Part shown: in pieces, positions 28,195-37,322 of the stretch
How the letters are laid out: each line of letters opens with the position of its first letter
Numbering within the stretch: the first letter of the stretch is position 1
Assembly (NCBI GenBank): GCA_002706265.1
Contig: PAKU01000011.1
Location: forward strand, 61,864-125,863
Source: Polycyclovorans sp.
Lineage (GTDB): Bacteria > Pseudomonadota > Gammaproteobacteria > Nevskiales > Nevskiaceae
Direction of reading: 5' to 3'
DNA: 64,000 nucleotides
The notes under the pieces: generated by a model
The model's input: the letters and a program-made list of their open reading frames with translations, nothing else
The model's database searches: none
Told to the model about the DNA's origin: nothing
Program-made: the position numbers and the translations under genes

Positions 28195-29106
28195 TCAGGC
28201 CCGGGGATGGTGCCGGGCGTGCAGCTGCTGCAACCGGGCCTGGGCCACGTGGGTGTAGATCTGCGTGGTCGACAGGTCGGCGTGCCCCAGCAGGCTTTGC
28301 AGACTGCGCAGATCGGCACCGTGATTGAGCAGATGGGTGGCGAAGGCATGGCGCAGCATGTGCGGCGACAGGGCGCTGCCAATGCCCGCGCGCACCGCGT
28401 GCTGCTTGATTCTCAGCCAGGCGTTCTGGCGGGTCATGGCCTCGCCGCGCTGTGAGCAGAACACCACGTCGACCTGCCCCCTGGCGACCCACAGCGGCCG
28501 CGCCTGACGCAGATAACGGGTCACCCAGTCGCTGGCCCATTCCCCCATCGGCACCAGCCGCTCCTTGCCGCCCTTGCCGAGCACCTGCACCAGGCCGCGT
28601 TGCAGGTCGAGCCGCGGCAGGCTGAGTTCGACCAGTTCGGTCACGCGCAGGCCGGAGGCGTACATCAGCTCGAACATGGCGCGGTCACGCAGGCCCAGCG
28701 GCGTGTTGGTGTCGGGGGCGTCGAGCAGGCGTTCGATCTCGTCTTCGCTCAGGCTGCGCGGCAGTCGCCGCCCCAGACGCGGGGCCTTGAGCGACACGGT
28801 GGGGTCCATGGCGCTGCCGTCCTCGCGCAGCCGCCACTGGTAAAACTGCCGCAGCGCCGAAACCCGCCGCGCCTGGGTACGGGCCACGGTTTGCCGGGCG
28901 CCACGGGCAATCCATTGCTGGATGTCGGCCTCGTGGGCGTCGGTCAGCGCCTTGTTGTTCTCCGCCAGGCAGGCGGCGAACTGCCGCAGGTCACTGCCAT
29001 AGCCGGCCCGGGTGTTGGGCCGCGCGCCACGCTCCAGCCACAGGGCATCGAGAAAGCCGTCGATCAGACGGTGTGAGGCAGCCAGCGCGGCGGGTTCGGG
29101 CACCAT
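28195..29106 (-). CDS. xerD: Site-specific tyrosine recombinase XerD
   Basis: A 303-residue recombinase. The N-terminal SAM-like DNA-binding domain covers about residues 10-95. The catalytic set is Arg in YASGLRVTEL (about 151), Lys in GKGGKERLV (about 175), His/Arg in HMLRHAFATHLLNHG (about 248-251), His in LGHADLSTTQ (about 274) and the Tyr nucleophile in IYTHV (about 283). It works with XerC at dif to resolve chromosome dimers. XerD rather than XerC is favoured by the adjoining dsbC. No ribosome-binding site is visible; a TATCAT box ends nine bases before the ATG, suggesting a near-leaderless mRNA. Confidence 0.92.
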   Translation of the reverse strand: MVPEPAALAASHRLIDGFLDALWLERGARPNTRAGYGSDLRQFAACLAENNKALTDAHEADIQQWIARGARQTVARTQARRVSALRQFYQWRLREDGSAMDPTVSLKAPRLGRRLPRSLSEDEIERLLDAPDTNTPLGLRDRAMFELMYASGLRVTELVELSLPRLDLQRGLVQVLGKGGKERLVPMGEWASDWVTRYLRQARPLWVARGQVDVVFCSQRGEAMTRQNAWLRIKQHAVRAGIGSALSPHMLRHAFATHLLNHGADLRSLQSLLGHADLSTTQIYTHVAQARLQQLHARHHPRA

Positions 29107-29126
29107 GATCTGGCTATGATAATTCG
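29107..29126. promoter_or_regulatory. Minimal bidirectional promoter between xerD and plsC
   Basis: The 20-base gap holds TATGAT on the + strand (29115-29120, six bases before plsC ATG) overlapping TATCAT on the minus strand (29121-29116, nine bases before xerD ATG). With such spacing both mRNAs would begin at or next to their start codons. No convincing -35 boxes were found; they would lie inside the opposite genes. Confidence 0.45.
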
Positions 29127-29951
29127 ATGACGCCGCCCCGCCCTTCCACGCTGCGCCGCTGCGCTGACGGTCTGTATTGCCTGGTCGCCACGCCGGTGTT
29201 CTGCGTGGTGATGTTCGGTTTCTTCTGCCCGCTGGTACTGGTCAGCCCCACCCTGCCCCTGCGCCGCGCCATCGGCCGGGCGGCCGTGCACGTGTGCCTG
29301 GCGCTGATCGGCCAGCGACTGCGCCGCGAGGCCATGAACGGGTTGCCCGACACCCCCGCCGTGGTGGTCTCCAACCACGCCAGCTACATGGACGGGCTGA
29401 TTCTCACCGCCGTGCTGCCCGGCCGTTTCACCTTCGTGGTGCAGGACGGCGCGGCCCGCTGGCCGTTCGTGGGCCGCGTGCTGCGGCGCATGGGGGTGTC
29501 CTTCATCAACCGCAGCTCGGTGCGCGCAGGCGCCCAGCAGACCCGCCAATTGATGAAGCGCCTGAAGTCCGGCGAGTCACTGGCGATCTTTGCCGAAGGC
29601 ACCTTCGATGACCACGCCCCCGGACTGTTGCCGTTCAAGAACGGGGCGTTCTTGCTGGCCGCGCGCGCCGAGGTGCCGGTGGTGCCGGCAGTGATTCGCA
29701 ACAGCCGCGAACTGCTCGGCGCCGGATGGCGGGGGTTTCGCTGGCGGCCGGTCTCGGTGGTGATCGGGCCGCCCTGTCTGCCCACCGGGTCGGACCGCGC
29801 GGCGGTGGCGGCGCTCAAGCAGCAGGCACGCCACTGGATCGCCGCCCGCTGCGGCGAGCCCGACCTTGAGGCCCTGACCGACACAAGTCCCGACGCTGGG
29901 CCCGACGCCGGGCCAGACGCCGGGCCAGACGCCAGGTTTGGCGGCCCATGA
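29127..29951 (+). CDS. 1-acyl-sn-glycerol-3-phosphate acyltransferase (PlsC family)
   Basis: A 274-residue membrane-associated acyltransferase. After a hydrophobic segment (about residues 12-42) come the H-x4-D catalytic motif in SNHASYMDG (about 84), a second block with FINRSS (about 127), the glycerol-phosphate-binding EGTFDD (about 153) and the VPVVPAVI block. It should acylate lysophosphatidate or a related lipid for phospholipid synthesis. The last 20 residues are a Asp-Ala-Gly-Pro repeat coded by 12-base tandem units. No ribosome-binding site precedes the ATG. Divergent from xerD by 20 bases. Confidence 0.9.
   Translation: MTPPRPSTLRRCADGLYCLVATPVFCVVMFGFFCPLVLVSPTLPLRRAIGRAAVHVCLALIGQRLRREAMNGLPDTPAVVVSNHASYMDGLILTAVLPGRFTFVVQDGAARWPFVGRVLRRMGVSFINRSSVRAGAQQTRQLMKRLKSGESLAIFAEGTFDDHAPGLLPFKNGAFLLAARAEVPVVPAVIRNSRELLGAGWRGFRWRPVSVVIGPPCLPTGSDRAAVAALKQQARHWIAARCGEPDLEALTDTSPDAGPDAGPDAGPDARFGGP
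29889..29936 (+). repeat. Four 12-base tandem repeats at the plsC 3' end
   Basis: Four in-frame copies of a CCN-GAC-GCN-GGN unit, slightly diverged, encode Pro-Asp-Ala-Gly repeats in the last residues of the acyltransferase. Copy-number change would alter the tail length without frameshift. Confidence 0.85.
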
Positions 29952-30049
29952 TGCAGCGCACCAATCCGCCGCTTTGAGCGTATCCTTTTGCCCGTGCCAC
30001 GGCGCCGTCACGGGCCTCTGGCACGGCCAAAACCCCCCGCAGGAGCTTC

Positions 30050-31366
30050 ATGCAACGCACCTTGCTGCCTAAACCCTGGCGAAACTGGGCGGGCAACGTC
30101 CGCTGCCAGCCGTCGCACTGTGCTTATCCGGCCACGCTGGAGGAGGTGCAGTCCGAACTGATGCGCTGCACCGAAGAGGCCGAGCGCCTGCGTGTGGTGG
30201 GCGGCGGGCACGCCCACACGCCGCTCTCGTTCAGCGATGAAAACCACATGTCGCTCGCGCATTTCACCGGCATCGAGTCGGTGGACAAGCCGCGCAGACG
30301 CGCCTGGGTCCGCGCCGGAACCCGTCTGGGTCGGCTGGGCCAGTCGCTTGCCCAGCGCGGCCTGGCGCTGGATGTTCACGGGGATTACACGCAGCAGACC
30401 CTCGGCGGCGCCCTCGCGGGCGGGCTGATCAACAGTGCCAACGGCCTGTCCAGCCTGGCCTCGCTGGTGACCGGCTTCCGGGTGGTGCTGCCCAACGGCA
30501 CCGCGCACACCGTGACCCAGGACAACGGTGACAACTTCGACGCCGGGCGCCTGTCGCTGGGCGTAATGGGGGTGATCACCCACATCGAACTGCAATGCCG
30601 CACGCCCTACCGCCTGGTCACCCGCCGCGAGAACGCCCGCTTCGATTCGGTGATTGACCGGCTGGAGCGCCTGCGCCGCGGGCACCGACATCTCACCCTG
30701 TACTGGCACCCGGCCGCCGGCGATGTGCTGCTGCTCAGCCGCAACCTGACCCGCGCACCCGTCACCCGGTTTCCCGGTCGGCGCCTCGCGCAAGACTTCA
30801 TTGCCAACAACCTGGTGGGCCCGGCCTGGGACCGCACCACCCAACGGGCGCCGGGTCTGACGCCGTTGGCCCACCGCATCAATCGACTGGTCGGCCGCGA
30901 TCGCCCCTGGGTCACAGAATCGCACGAGGCCTTCGGGCGCATCCGCTGGGTGCGCCATGTCGAGTCGGAATACGCCATTCCGGTGGACGCCGCGCCTGAA
31001 GCGCTGCGACAGATCGATCATCTGATCCGCGTGCTCGATCTTCCGGCGAGGCTGCCCATCACCGTCCGTTTTGCCTCGGCCGACACCGCCTGGCTGTCGC
31101 CGGCCTACCAGCAGGAGGTCGCGCTCATCGGCCTGCGCGCGCCGCCCGACACGCAACACGCCGATTATTTTGCCGCGCTGTGGGAAGTGCTCGACCGCCA
31201 CGGCGGCCGCCCGCACTGGGCCAAGCTGCACGACAAATCGGCGCACGAACTGCGGCAGCTCTACCCGCGTTTCGACGACTTCGTGGCCTTGCGCCAGAAA
31301 GTCGATCCCTGCGGCGTTTTGCTCAACCGCTATCTCGCCAACCTGTTGGGAGTCGGCTACGAATGA
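30050..31366 (+). CDS. FAD-linked sugar-1,4-lactone oxidase family protein
   Basis: A 438-residue flavoprotein of the D-arabinono-1,4-lactone/L-gulono-lactone oxidase family. The N-terminal PCMH FAD domain has RVVGGGHAHTPLS (about residues 47-59), where the histidine is the likely FAD attachment or contact site, and DVHGDYTQQTLGGALAGG (about 108). The C-terminal ALO domain ends with RPHWAKLH, the HWAK motif typical of this family. The substrate is a sugar lactone or polyol; which one is unknown. AGGAG precedes the ATG. The stop overlaps the zapE start, so they are probably cotranscribed. Confidence 0.9.
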   Translation: MQRTLLPKPWRNWAGNVRCQPSHCAYPATLEEVQSELMRCTEEAERLRVVGGGHAHTPLSFSDENHMSLAHFTGIESVDKPRRRAWVRAGTRLGRLGQSLAQRGLALDVHGDYTQQTLGGALAGGLINSANGLSSLASLVTGFRVVLPNGTAHTVTQDNGDNFDAGRLSLGVMGVITHIELQCRTPYRLVTRRENARFDSVIDRLERLRRGHRHLTLYWHPAAGDVLLLSRNLTRAPVTRFPGRRLAQDFIANNLVGPAWDRTTQRAPGLTPLAHRINRLVGRDRPWVTESHEAFGRIRWVRHVESEYAIPVDAAPEALRQIDHLIRVLDLPARLPITVRFASADTAWLSPAYQQEVALIGLRAPPDTQHADYFAALWEVLDRHGGRPHWAKLHDKSAHELRQLYPRFDDFVALRQKVDPCGVLLNRYLANLLGVGYE

Positions 31367-32451
31367 TGCTGGGCGACTCGCCGCTGACCCGATACCAGCG
31401 CGATCTGGCACGCCCGGATTTTGTCACCGACGCCGCGCAGCGCCGGGCGGTGGACGCCTTCGAGGCCCTGTTCGTGGCGCTGGTAAGCACACCGGCCGGG
31501 CGAGACTGGCTGGGCCGGCGCCGCGCCTGGACGCCGGTTGAAGGGCTCTACCTGTGGGGCGGCGTCGGTCGCGGCAAGACCTACCTCATGGACCTGTTCT
31601 ACGAGGCCCTGCCGTTTCCGCAGAAGCTGCGCACCCATTTTCACCGCTTCATGCGCGACATCCATCGGCGTCGGCGCGATTACGCCAACACCGTGGACCC
31701 GCTGGTGCCGATCGCACGAGACATCGCGGCCGAGGTGCGGGTGCTGTGCTTCGACGAATTCTTCGTTTCCGACATTGGCGATGCGATGATTCTCGGCCGC
31801 CTGCTCGACGCGCTGTTCGCCGAAGGCGTCTGCCTCGTGGCCACCAGCAATCTGGTGCCGGATCAGCTCTACCGCGACGGCTTGCAACGGGAGCGCTTCC
31901 TGCCCGCCATCGCCCAGCTCAAGGCCCGGGTGCACGTGCTGAATGTGGATGGCGGCACCGACTACCGCCTGCGCTCGCTCACCCAGATGGCGCTTTATCA
32001 CCACCCTGACGACGCGCACGCCGACGAACGGCTCAGTGCATCCTTCGAGGCGCTGGCGCCCGAGCCGGGCACCGCCAAGGGGATGATCACGCTCAATGAC
32101 CGCGACTTGCCGGTGGAGCGGATGGCCGATGGCGTCATCTGGTTCAGCTTCGCGATCTTGTGCGAAGGACCGCGCAGCGTGTCGGACTACCTCGAACTGG
32201 CGCAGACGCATCACACCGTGTTGGTCTCTCATGTTCCGGCGCTGGGCGTCGACGGCGAAGACCCGGCGCGCCGCTTCGTGCACCTGGTCGATGCGTTCTA
32301 TGATCGCAACGTGAAACTGGTGATCAGCGCCGCCGCACCGATTGCCTCGCTGTATCAGGGGCGAAAACTGCGTTTCGAGTTCGAACGCACCTGCTCGCGA
32401 CTGCTGGAAATGCAGTCTGAAGAATATCTGGCACGTCCCCACCTGCCCTGA
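31363..32451 (+). CDS. zapE: Cell division ATPase ZapE (AFG1-like)
   Basis: About 362 residues. Walker A is GGVGRGKTYLMD (about residues 64-75), Walker B VLCFDEFFVSDIGDAM (about 126), and the sensor region is LVATSNLVPDQLYRDGLQR. C-terminal FERTCSRLLEM is family-typical. ZapE is an inner-membrane-associated ATPase that affects Z-ring stability. Two adjacent ATGs (31363, 31366) overlap the stop of the oxidase gene (ATGATGA). Confidence 0.95.
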   Translation: MMLGDSPLTRYQRDLARPDFVTDAAQRRAVDAFEALFVALVSTPAGRDWLGRRRAWTPVEGLYLWGGVGRGKTYLMDLFYEALPFPQKLRTHFHRFMRDIHRRRRDYANTVDPLVPIARDIAAEVRVLCFDEFFVSDIGDAMILGRLLDALFAEGVCLVATSNLVPDQLYRDGLQRERFLPAIAQLKARVHVLNVDGGTDYRLRSLTQMALYHHPDDAHADERLSASFEALAPEPGTAKGMITLNDRDLPVERMADGVIWFSFAILCEGPRSVSDYLELAQTHHTVLVSHVPALGVDGEDPARRFVHLVDAFYDRNVKLVISAAAPIASLYQGRKLRFEFERTCSRLLEMQSEEYLARPHLP

Positions 32452-32474
32452 CGTCGATTTAAGGAATGAGGTCT

Positions 32475-33614
32475 ATGAGGTTGAAAGCTGTTTTGAGTCT
32501 GGCCGCCGCAGTTCTGGCCGCGCCCGCTTTTGCACAGGCGGTCGCAACGCCCGCGCCGCCCAGCATTGCCGCCGCCAGCTTCGTGCTGATCGACCACCAG
32601 ACCGGTGATGTGCTGGCCGCACGCGATCCCGACCTGCGCCTGCCGCCGGCGAGCATCACCAAGGTCATGACGCTGTACATCGCCTTCGATGAAATCAGCA
32701 AAGGACACAGCTCGCTCGACGACCAGGTGCTGATCAGTGAAAAAGCCTGGCGCGCGCAGGGCTCTCGATCGTTCATCGAGGTCGGCAATCGCGTGCGGCT
32801 CGAAGACCTGTTGCACGGCATCATCGTGCAGTCTGGCAACGACGCCAGCATCGCCGTCGCCGAGCACATCGCGGGAGATGAAAGCGTGTTTGCGCAACTC
32901 ATGAACAAACATGCGGCGCGCCTTGGCATGGCGAACACCCACTACACCAATGCCAGCGGTCTGCCCGACGACGCGATGATGACGTCGGCACACGACATCG
33001 CCTTGCTGTCGCAGGCGCTGATCCGCGACTTTCCGGACTTTTACGCCTGGTTCAAGGAACGTGAGTTCGTCTACAACGGCATTCGCCAGCCCAACCGCAA
33101 CCGGCTGCTGTTCGAAGACAGCACGGTCGATGGCATCAAGACCGGCCACACCGAGGCTGCCGGCTACTGCCTGGCCGCCAGCGCCATCCGCGACGGGCGG
33201 CGGCTGATCAGCGTGGTCATGGGCACCGACAGCACCCGCGCCCGCACGCAGGCCTCCAAGGCCCTGCTGGAGTACGGCTTCCGCTTCTTCGACACGGCGC
33301 AGTTGCTCGGCCCGACCAAACCCGTGACCCACGCCCGTGTGTATGGCGGCGCGCTGAACGAGGTGCCGGTCGGCACCCTGGAGCCGCTGGCCATCACCCT
33401 GGGTCGTGACGGCGCGCAACGCATCGAGACGGCCTCCACCGTCAACGCGCCGCTGAAGGCGCCCTTGGCCGTGGGTCAGGTGGTCGGCGAGGTGACGGTC
33501 AGCCTCGATGGCGAAACCCTGCGCAGCGCGCCCCTGGTGGCCTTGTCCGAGGTGGAGCGCGGCTCGCTGTGGAAGCGCTTCATCGACTGGATACGCCTGC
33601 TCATCGCCGGATAA
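32475..33614 (+). CDS. dacC: D-alanyl-D-alanine carboxypeptidase (PBP5/6 family)
   Basis: A 379-residue low-molecular-weight penicillin-binding protein. A signal peptide ends near AFAQ. The S-x-x-K motif is ASITKVM (about residue 59), S-x-N is QSGNDAS (about 121) and K-T-G is [10 protein letters not shown] (about 224). A PBP5-C beta domain and a C-terminal amphipathic helix ([13 protein letters not shown]) anchor it to the inner membrane. It trims the terminal D-Ala of peptidoglycan stem peptides. AAGGA fits ATG 32475 better than ATG 32466, which it directly abuts. It lies upstream of lipB as in many gammaproteobacteria; dacA or dacC cannot be distinguished. Confidence 0.94.
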   Translation: MRLKAVLSLAAAVLAAPAFAQAVATPAPPSIAAASFVLIDHQTGDVLAARDPDLRLPPASITKVMTLYIAFDEISKGHSSLDDQVLISEKAWRAQGSRSFIEVGNRVRLEDLLHGIIVQSGNDASIAVAEHIAGDESVFAQLMNKHAARLGMANTHYTNASGLPDDAMMTSAHDIALLSQALIRDFPDFYAWFKEREFVYNGIRQPNRNRLLFEDSTVDGIKTGHTEAAGYCLAASAIRDGRRLISVVMGTDSTRARTQASKALLEYGFRFFDTAQLLGPTKPVTHARVYGGALNEVPVGTLEPLAITLGRDGAQRIETASTVNAPLKAPLAVGQVVGEVTVSLDGETLRSAPLVALSEVERGSLWKRFIDWIRLLIAG

Positions 33615-33622
33615 GGCGGGCG

Positions 33623-34309
33623 ATGACAGCGGCAGACACCGCCGTGGTGCCACCGGTGCGCATTCGCAATCTCGGGCAGGTGGACTACCTCGACTGCTAC
33701 CACGCGATGCAGCGCTGGACCGACGCGCGCCAGGCCGACACCGCCGATGAACTGTGGCTGGTGGAACATCCGCCGGTCTTCACCCAGGGCCTGGCCGGCA
33801 AGGCGGAGCATCTGCTGGAGGCCGGCGACATTCCCGTTGTCCAGGCCGACCGCGGCGGCCAGATCACCTATCACGGCCCCGGGCAGCGCGTGGTCTATGT
33901 GCTGGTCGACCTGCAGCGCCTGGGCCTGGGGGTACGCGACCTGGTGACCGCGATCGAGCAGGCCCTGATCCGCCTGCTGGCCCAATACGGCGTCGTCGCA
34001 CACGCGCTGCCCAAGGCGCCGGGCGTCTATGTGGGGGCCGCCAAGATCGCCTCGCTGGGCCTGCGGGTGCGCCGCTTTCGCAGTTATCACGGCCTGGCTT
34101 TGAACATCGACATGGACCTGGCGCCGTTCGATCGCATCAATCCCTGTGGCCTGGCCGGGCAGGCGATGACCCAGCTCAAAGCCCATGTGCCGGTCATTGA
34201 CCGCGCGCAGCTTGACGCCGACCTGCTGGCCTTGCTGGTCGAAGGCCTGGACCTGCCAAGTGCCCGTCAGGCCACCATTCAGTCAAGTCTGCCTACACTT
34301 CGCGCGTGA
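33623..34309 (+). CDS. lipB: Octanoyl-[acyl-carrier-protein]:protein transferase LipB
   Basis: A 228-residue enzyme that moves octanoate from ACP to lipoyl domains. Conserved blocks are [13 protein letters not shown] (about residues 72-84), [11 protein letters not shown] with the catalytic Lys (about 143) and INPCGLAG with the catalytic Cys (about 176). AAGG precedes ATG 33623, eight bases after the dac stop. The usual partner lipA is not in the window; the next gene mlaF overlaps instead (GTGA). Confidence 0.95.
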   Translation: MTAADTAVVPPVRIRNLGQVDYLDCYHAMQRWTDARQADTADELWLVEHPPVFTQGLAGKAEHLLEAGDIPVVQADRGGQITYHGPGQRVVYVLVDLQRLGLGVRDLVTAIEQALIRLLAQYGVVAHALPKAPGVYVGAAKIASLGLRVRRFRSYHGLALNIDMDLAPFDRINPCGLAGQAMTQLKAHVPVIDRAQLDADLLALLVEGLDLPSARQATIQSSLPTLRA

Positions 34310-35154
34310 GCACCCAGCCCCCGCCCCCCGACCCCGCAACACCGACCGCCGACACCTCCCTGGTGTCGGTCAGAGGGCTGCACTTTTCGCACGGCCAGCG
34401 GGTGATTTATGACGGCGTGGACATCGACATCGCGCGCGGCAAGGTCACCGCCATCATGGGGCCTTCGGGCACCGGCAAGACCACCCTGCTGCGCTTGATT
34501 GGTGGCCAGTGGCGGCCCGGTCGCGGCACGGTTGCGTTTGATGGCGTCAACGTGCACGCGCTGCGGCGCAAGCCGCTGTACGCGCTTCGGCGGCGCATGG
34601 GCATGCTGTTTCAGCACGGCGCGCTGCTCACCGATTTGAACGTGTTCGAGAATGTCGCCTTCCCGCTGCGCGAGCATTCCGATCTGCCCGAAGCGCTGAT
34701 CCGCGACCTGGTGCTGCTCAAGCTTGACGCCGTGGGCCTGCGCGGCGCCGCCGACCTGATGCCCGAATCCCTCTCGGGCGGCATGGCCCGGCGGGTCGCG
34801 CTGGCGCGGGCCGTGGTCTTCGACCCCGACCTGGTGATGTACGACGAACCCTTCACCGGACAGGACCCGATCAGCATGGGCGTTCTGATGCGGCTGATCC
34901 GCGACCTGAACAACGCCCTGGGCCTGACCAGCATTGTCGTGTCCCACGATGTGGATGAGGTGCTGTCGATCGCCGATTACGCGTACATCGTGGCCGGTGG
35001 CAAGGTGATTGCCGCCGGCACGCCCGATGCACTGGCGCACACCGAAGACCCGCTGGCCCGCCAGTTCCTGCGCGGCGAGGCCGATGGCCCGGTGCGCTTT
35101 CACTATCCTGCCCCTGCCCTGGCCGAGAGCCTGGGGGGCCTGCGCACCTCATGA
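34306..35154 (+). CDS. mlaF: Phospholipid ABC transporter ATP-binding protein MlaF
   Basis: A 282-residue ATPase with Walker [13 protein letters not shown] (about residue 56), signature [15 protein letters not shown] (about 158), Walker [12 protein letters not shown] and the switch His in VVSHDVDE. The degenerate signature SGGMARR is typical of MlaF. It powers retrograde or anterograde phospholipid transport between membranes with MlaE, D and B. GTG start overlaps the lipB stop (GTGA), and its own stop overlaps mlaE (ATGA). Confidence 0.96.
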   Translation: MSTQPPPPDPATPTADTSLVSVRGLHFSHGQRVIYDGVDIDIARGKVTAIMGPSGTGKTTLLRLIGGQWRPGRGTVAFDGVNVHALRRKPLYALRRRMGMLFQHGALLTDLNVFENVAFPLREHSDLPEALIRDLVLLKLDAVGLRGAADLMPESLSGGMARRVALARAVVFDPDLVMYDEPFTGQDPISMGVLMRLIRDLNNALGLTSIVVSHDVDEVLSIADYAYIVAGGKVIAAGTPDALAHTEDPLARQFLRGEADGPVRFHYPAPALAESLGGLRTS

Positions 35155-35918
35155 ACACCCTGCTCACCACCCTCACCGCCGTGTTTGCGGGCATCGGCCG
35201 GGCGCAGTTCTTCCTGATCAACGTGCTGGCCGCGCTGCCCGCCGCCCTGACGCGGCCGCGCATCCTCGCCCAGCAGGTGCATTCGGTGGGCGTGATGTCG
35301 CTGATCATCGTCGTGCTGTCGGGCAGCTTCGTGGGCATGGTGTTGGCGTTGCAGGGCTTCCGGACGCTGGTGCGCTTTGGCGCGGAAGAATCACTGGGCG
35401 TTTTCGTGGCGCTGGTGATCGTGCGTGAGCTCGGCCCGGTGGTCACTGCCCTGCTGGTCGCCGGCCGCGCCGGTTCGGCCTTGGCCGCCGAGATTGGCCT
35501 GATGAAGGCCACCGACCAATTGTCGGCGATGGAAATGATGGCGACCGATCCGCTGAAGCGGGTGATTGCACCCCGCTTTCTGGCGATGCTGATCTCGATG
35601 CCCTTGCTGTCCGCAATCTTCTCGGTCATGGCCATCGGCATCGCCGGCGGCCACGCGGTGGGGGTCTCACTTCTGGGGGTCGACGACGGCAGCTACTGGG
35701 GCCAGATCCGCGCATCCGTCGAGGTACAGGACATCGTAGACAGCCTGATCAAGAGCACTTTGTTCGGCTTTGCCGTGGCCTGGATCGCAGTGTATCAGGG
35801 GTATCACGCCGCCCCGACCTCCGAGGGCGTCTCGCGCGCCACCACCAGCACCGTGGTGCTCTCCTCGCTGGCCATCCTGGCGCTGGATTTCGTACTCACC
35901 GCTTTCATGTTCCGCTAA
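35151..35918 (+). CDS. mlaE: Phospholipid ABC transporter permease MlaE
   Basis: A 255-residue permease with about five to six membrane segments and an N-terminal interfacial helix. Family motifs: GSFVGMVLALQGF (about residue 57), REL-GPVVTALLVAGRAGSALAAEIG (about 88) and MEMMATDPLKRVIAPRF. It forms the membrane dimer of the Mla complex. Overlaps mlaF by four bases. Confidence 0.97.
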   Translation: MNTLLTTLTAVFAGIGRAQFFLINVLAALPAALTRPRILAQQVHSVGVMSLIIVVLSGSFVGMVLALQGFRTLVRFGAEESLGVFVALVIVRELGPVVTALLVAGRAGSALAAEIGLMKATDQLSAMEMMATDPLKRVIAPRFLAMLISMPLLSAIFSVMAIGIAGGHAVGVSLLGVDDGSYWGQIRASVEVQDIVDSLIKSTLFGFAVAWIAVYQGYHAAPTSEGVSRATTSTVVLSSLAILALDFVLTAFMFR

Positions 35919-35941
35919 CGCGTTGCGGACAAGGATCATCA

Positions 35942-36409
35942 ATGGTCAATCGTTCACTGGAAGTACTGGTCGGCTTTTTCATCTGCCTCGGCATCGCCGC
36001 CATTTTCGTACTGACCTTTCGGGTGGCCAGCCTCGACACCGTGGGCAGCGGCACCGACACCTACCGGATCACCGGGCAGTTCCAGAATATCGGCGGCCTC
36101 AAACAGGGCTCTGCCGTCACCTTGGCGGGTGTGCGCATCGGCCGGGTCACCCAGATCAGCATCGACCCGCACACCTTTCAGGCGACCGTACACATGACCA
36201 TCGACCGGCAGTACGACAACCTGCCCGAAGACAGCTCGGCCTCCATCCTCACCGCCGGGCTGCTGGGCGAGCAGTACATCGGGCTGACGCCGGGTGGGAT
36301 GCCCGAGCCGCTGACCGATGGCAGCGAGCTGATGCTCACCCAGAGCGCGTTGGTGCTTGAGAATCTGATTGGCCAGTTTTTATCCAATATGGCAACACAA
36401 CAGGAGTAA
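35942..36409 (+). CDS. mlaD: Outer-membrane lipid asymmetry protein MlaD
   Basis: A 155-residue protein with one N-terminal membrane anchor (about residues 7-25) and a single MCE domain: FQNIGGLKQGSAVTLAGVRIGRV (about 47-69) and LPEDSSASILTAGLLGEQYIGL. MlaD hexamers form the periplasmic channel on MlaFEB. AGGA lies in front of the ATG. The length matches E. coli MlaD closely, though the C-terminal tail is short. Confidence 0.97.
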   Translation: MVNRSLEVLVGFFICLGIAAIFVLTFRVASLDTVGSGTDTYRITGQFQNIGGLKQGSAVTLAGVRIGRVTQISIDPHTFQATVHMTIDRQYDNLPEDSSASILTAGLLGEQYIGLTPGGMPEPLTDGSELMLTQSALVLENLIGQFLSNMATQQE

Positions 36410-36414
36410 CGACG

Positions 36415-37062
36415 ATGCGCACTTCCTCCAGATTTGGCTTTTTGATGCCGGTGGCGCTGTTGCTGGGGCTCGCGCTCGGGAACGCGCAGGCCCAGGTGAC
36501 GCCGCCGGATGAGTTGGTCAAGCAGGTGACCGCCGACCTGCGCACGGCGATCGCCGAACGCCGGGAGGCGCTCAAGGCCGACCCCAAGGCGCTGCAGGCA
36601 TTGATCGAAGAACTGGTGGTGCCGCACTTCGACATTCCTCGCATCACCCGGTTGGTGTTGGGCCTGCATGGCCGCGAAGCCACGCCCGAGCAGCTCGAAC
36701 GGTTTGGCGAAGCATTCAAAAGCATGCTGTTTCGTTCGTACGCCAACGCCTTGGTCGAGTACGAGGATGACGTCAAGATTGACTGGCGGCCGCTGCGCCT
36801 GGCGCCGGATGCCAAACGGGCCACCGTGCAGTCCACGTTGATCCGCAAGGACGCGCCGCCGGTACCGATCGGCTTCGTCATGCAACTGAAAGACGATGGC
36901 TGGAAAGTGTTCGATCTGACCGTCGAGAATATCTCGCTGGTCAACAATTTCCGCGCTCAACTCAATAATCAGATCAGTCGAGACGGCCTGGACGCCGTGA
37001 CCCAAAAGCTGGAAGGCGGCCAGATCGAGCCTGAAGCCCCCGGCGTGGACGAAGACGACTGA
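36415..37062 (+). CDS. mlaC: Periplasmic phospholipid-binding protein MlaC
   Basis: A 215-residue protein with a signal peptide (cleavage near NAQA-Q) and the MlaC/Ttg2D fold: VVPHFDIPRITRLVLG (about residues 64-79), FKSMLFRSYANALVEY and the C-terminal VENISLVNNFRAQLNNQI. It carries phospholipids between MlaFEDB and MlaA. AGGAG in front of the ATG. Its stop shares a base with the mlaB start. Confidence 0.97.
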   Translation: MRTSSRFGFLMPVALLLGLALGNAQAQVTPPDELVKQVTADLRTAIAERREALKADPKALQALIEELVVPHFDIPRITRLVLGLHGREATPEQLERFGEAFKSMLFRSYANALVEYEDDVKIDWRPLRLAPDAKRATVQSTLIRKDAPPVPIGFVMQLKDDGWKVFDLTVENISLVNNFRAQLNNQISRDGLDAVTQKLEGGQIEPEAPGVDEDD

Positions 37063-37322
37063 TGCCACAATTGCAGGGCGACCTGAAGTTCGCCACCGTC
37101 ACCGCGCTGCTTGAACACGCTGACGCCTTGGCCGCTGGTCCACTGGATCTGGGCAAGGTCGGGGCCACTGACAGCGCCGGCGTTGCATTCTTGCTGGCAC
37201 TGTGTCGCCGGGCGGCGGCACAGGGGCGGCAACTGCCCTTGCTCAACGCCGCGCCGCAGGTGCGCACACTGCTGACTTTTTACGGGGTCGACACCATGTT
37301 TGAACTGGAAGCCAGACCATGA
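37062..37322 (+). CDS. mlaB: STAS-domain protein MlaB
   Basis: An 86-residue cytoplasmic STAS domain (PLDLGKVGATDSAGVAFLLALCRRAA). Ser in TDSAGVAF corresponds to the conserved position of MlaB that contacts MlaF. It stabilises and activates the MlaFE complex. ATG overlaps the mlaC stop by one base and its stop overlaps the mlaA start (ATGA). Confidence 0.92.
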   Translation: MPQLQGDLKFATVTALLEHADALAAGPLDLGKVGATDSAGVAFLLALCRRAAAQGRQLPLLNAAPQVRTLLTFYGVDTMFELEARP

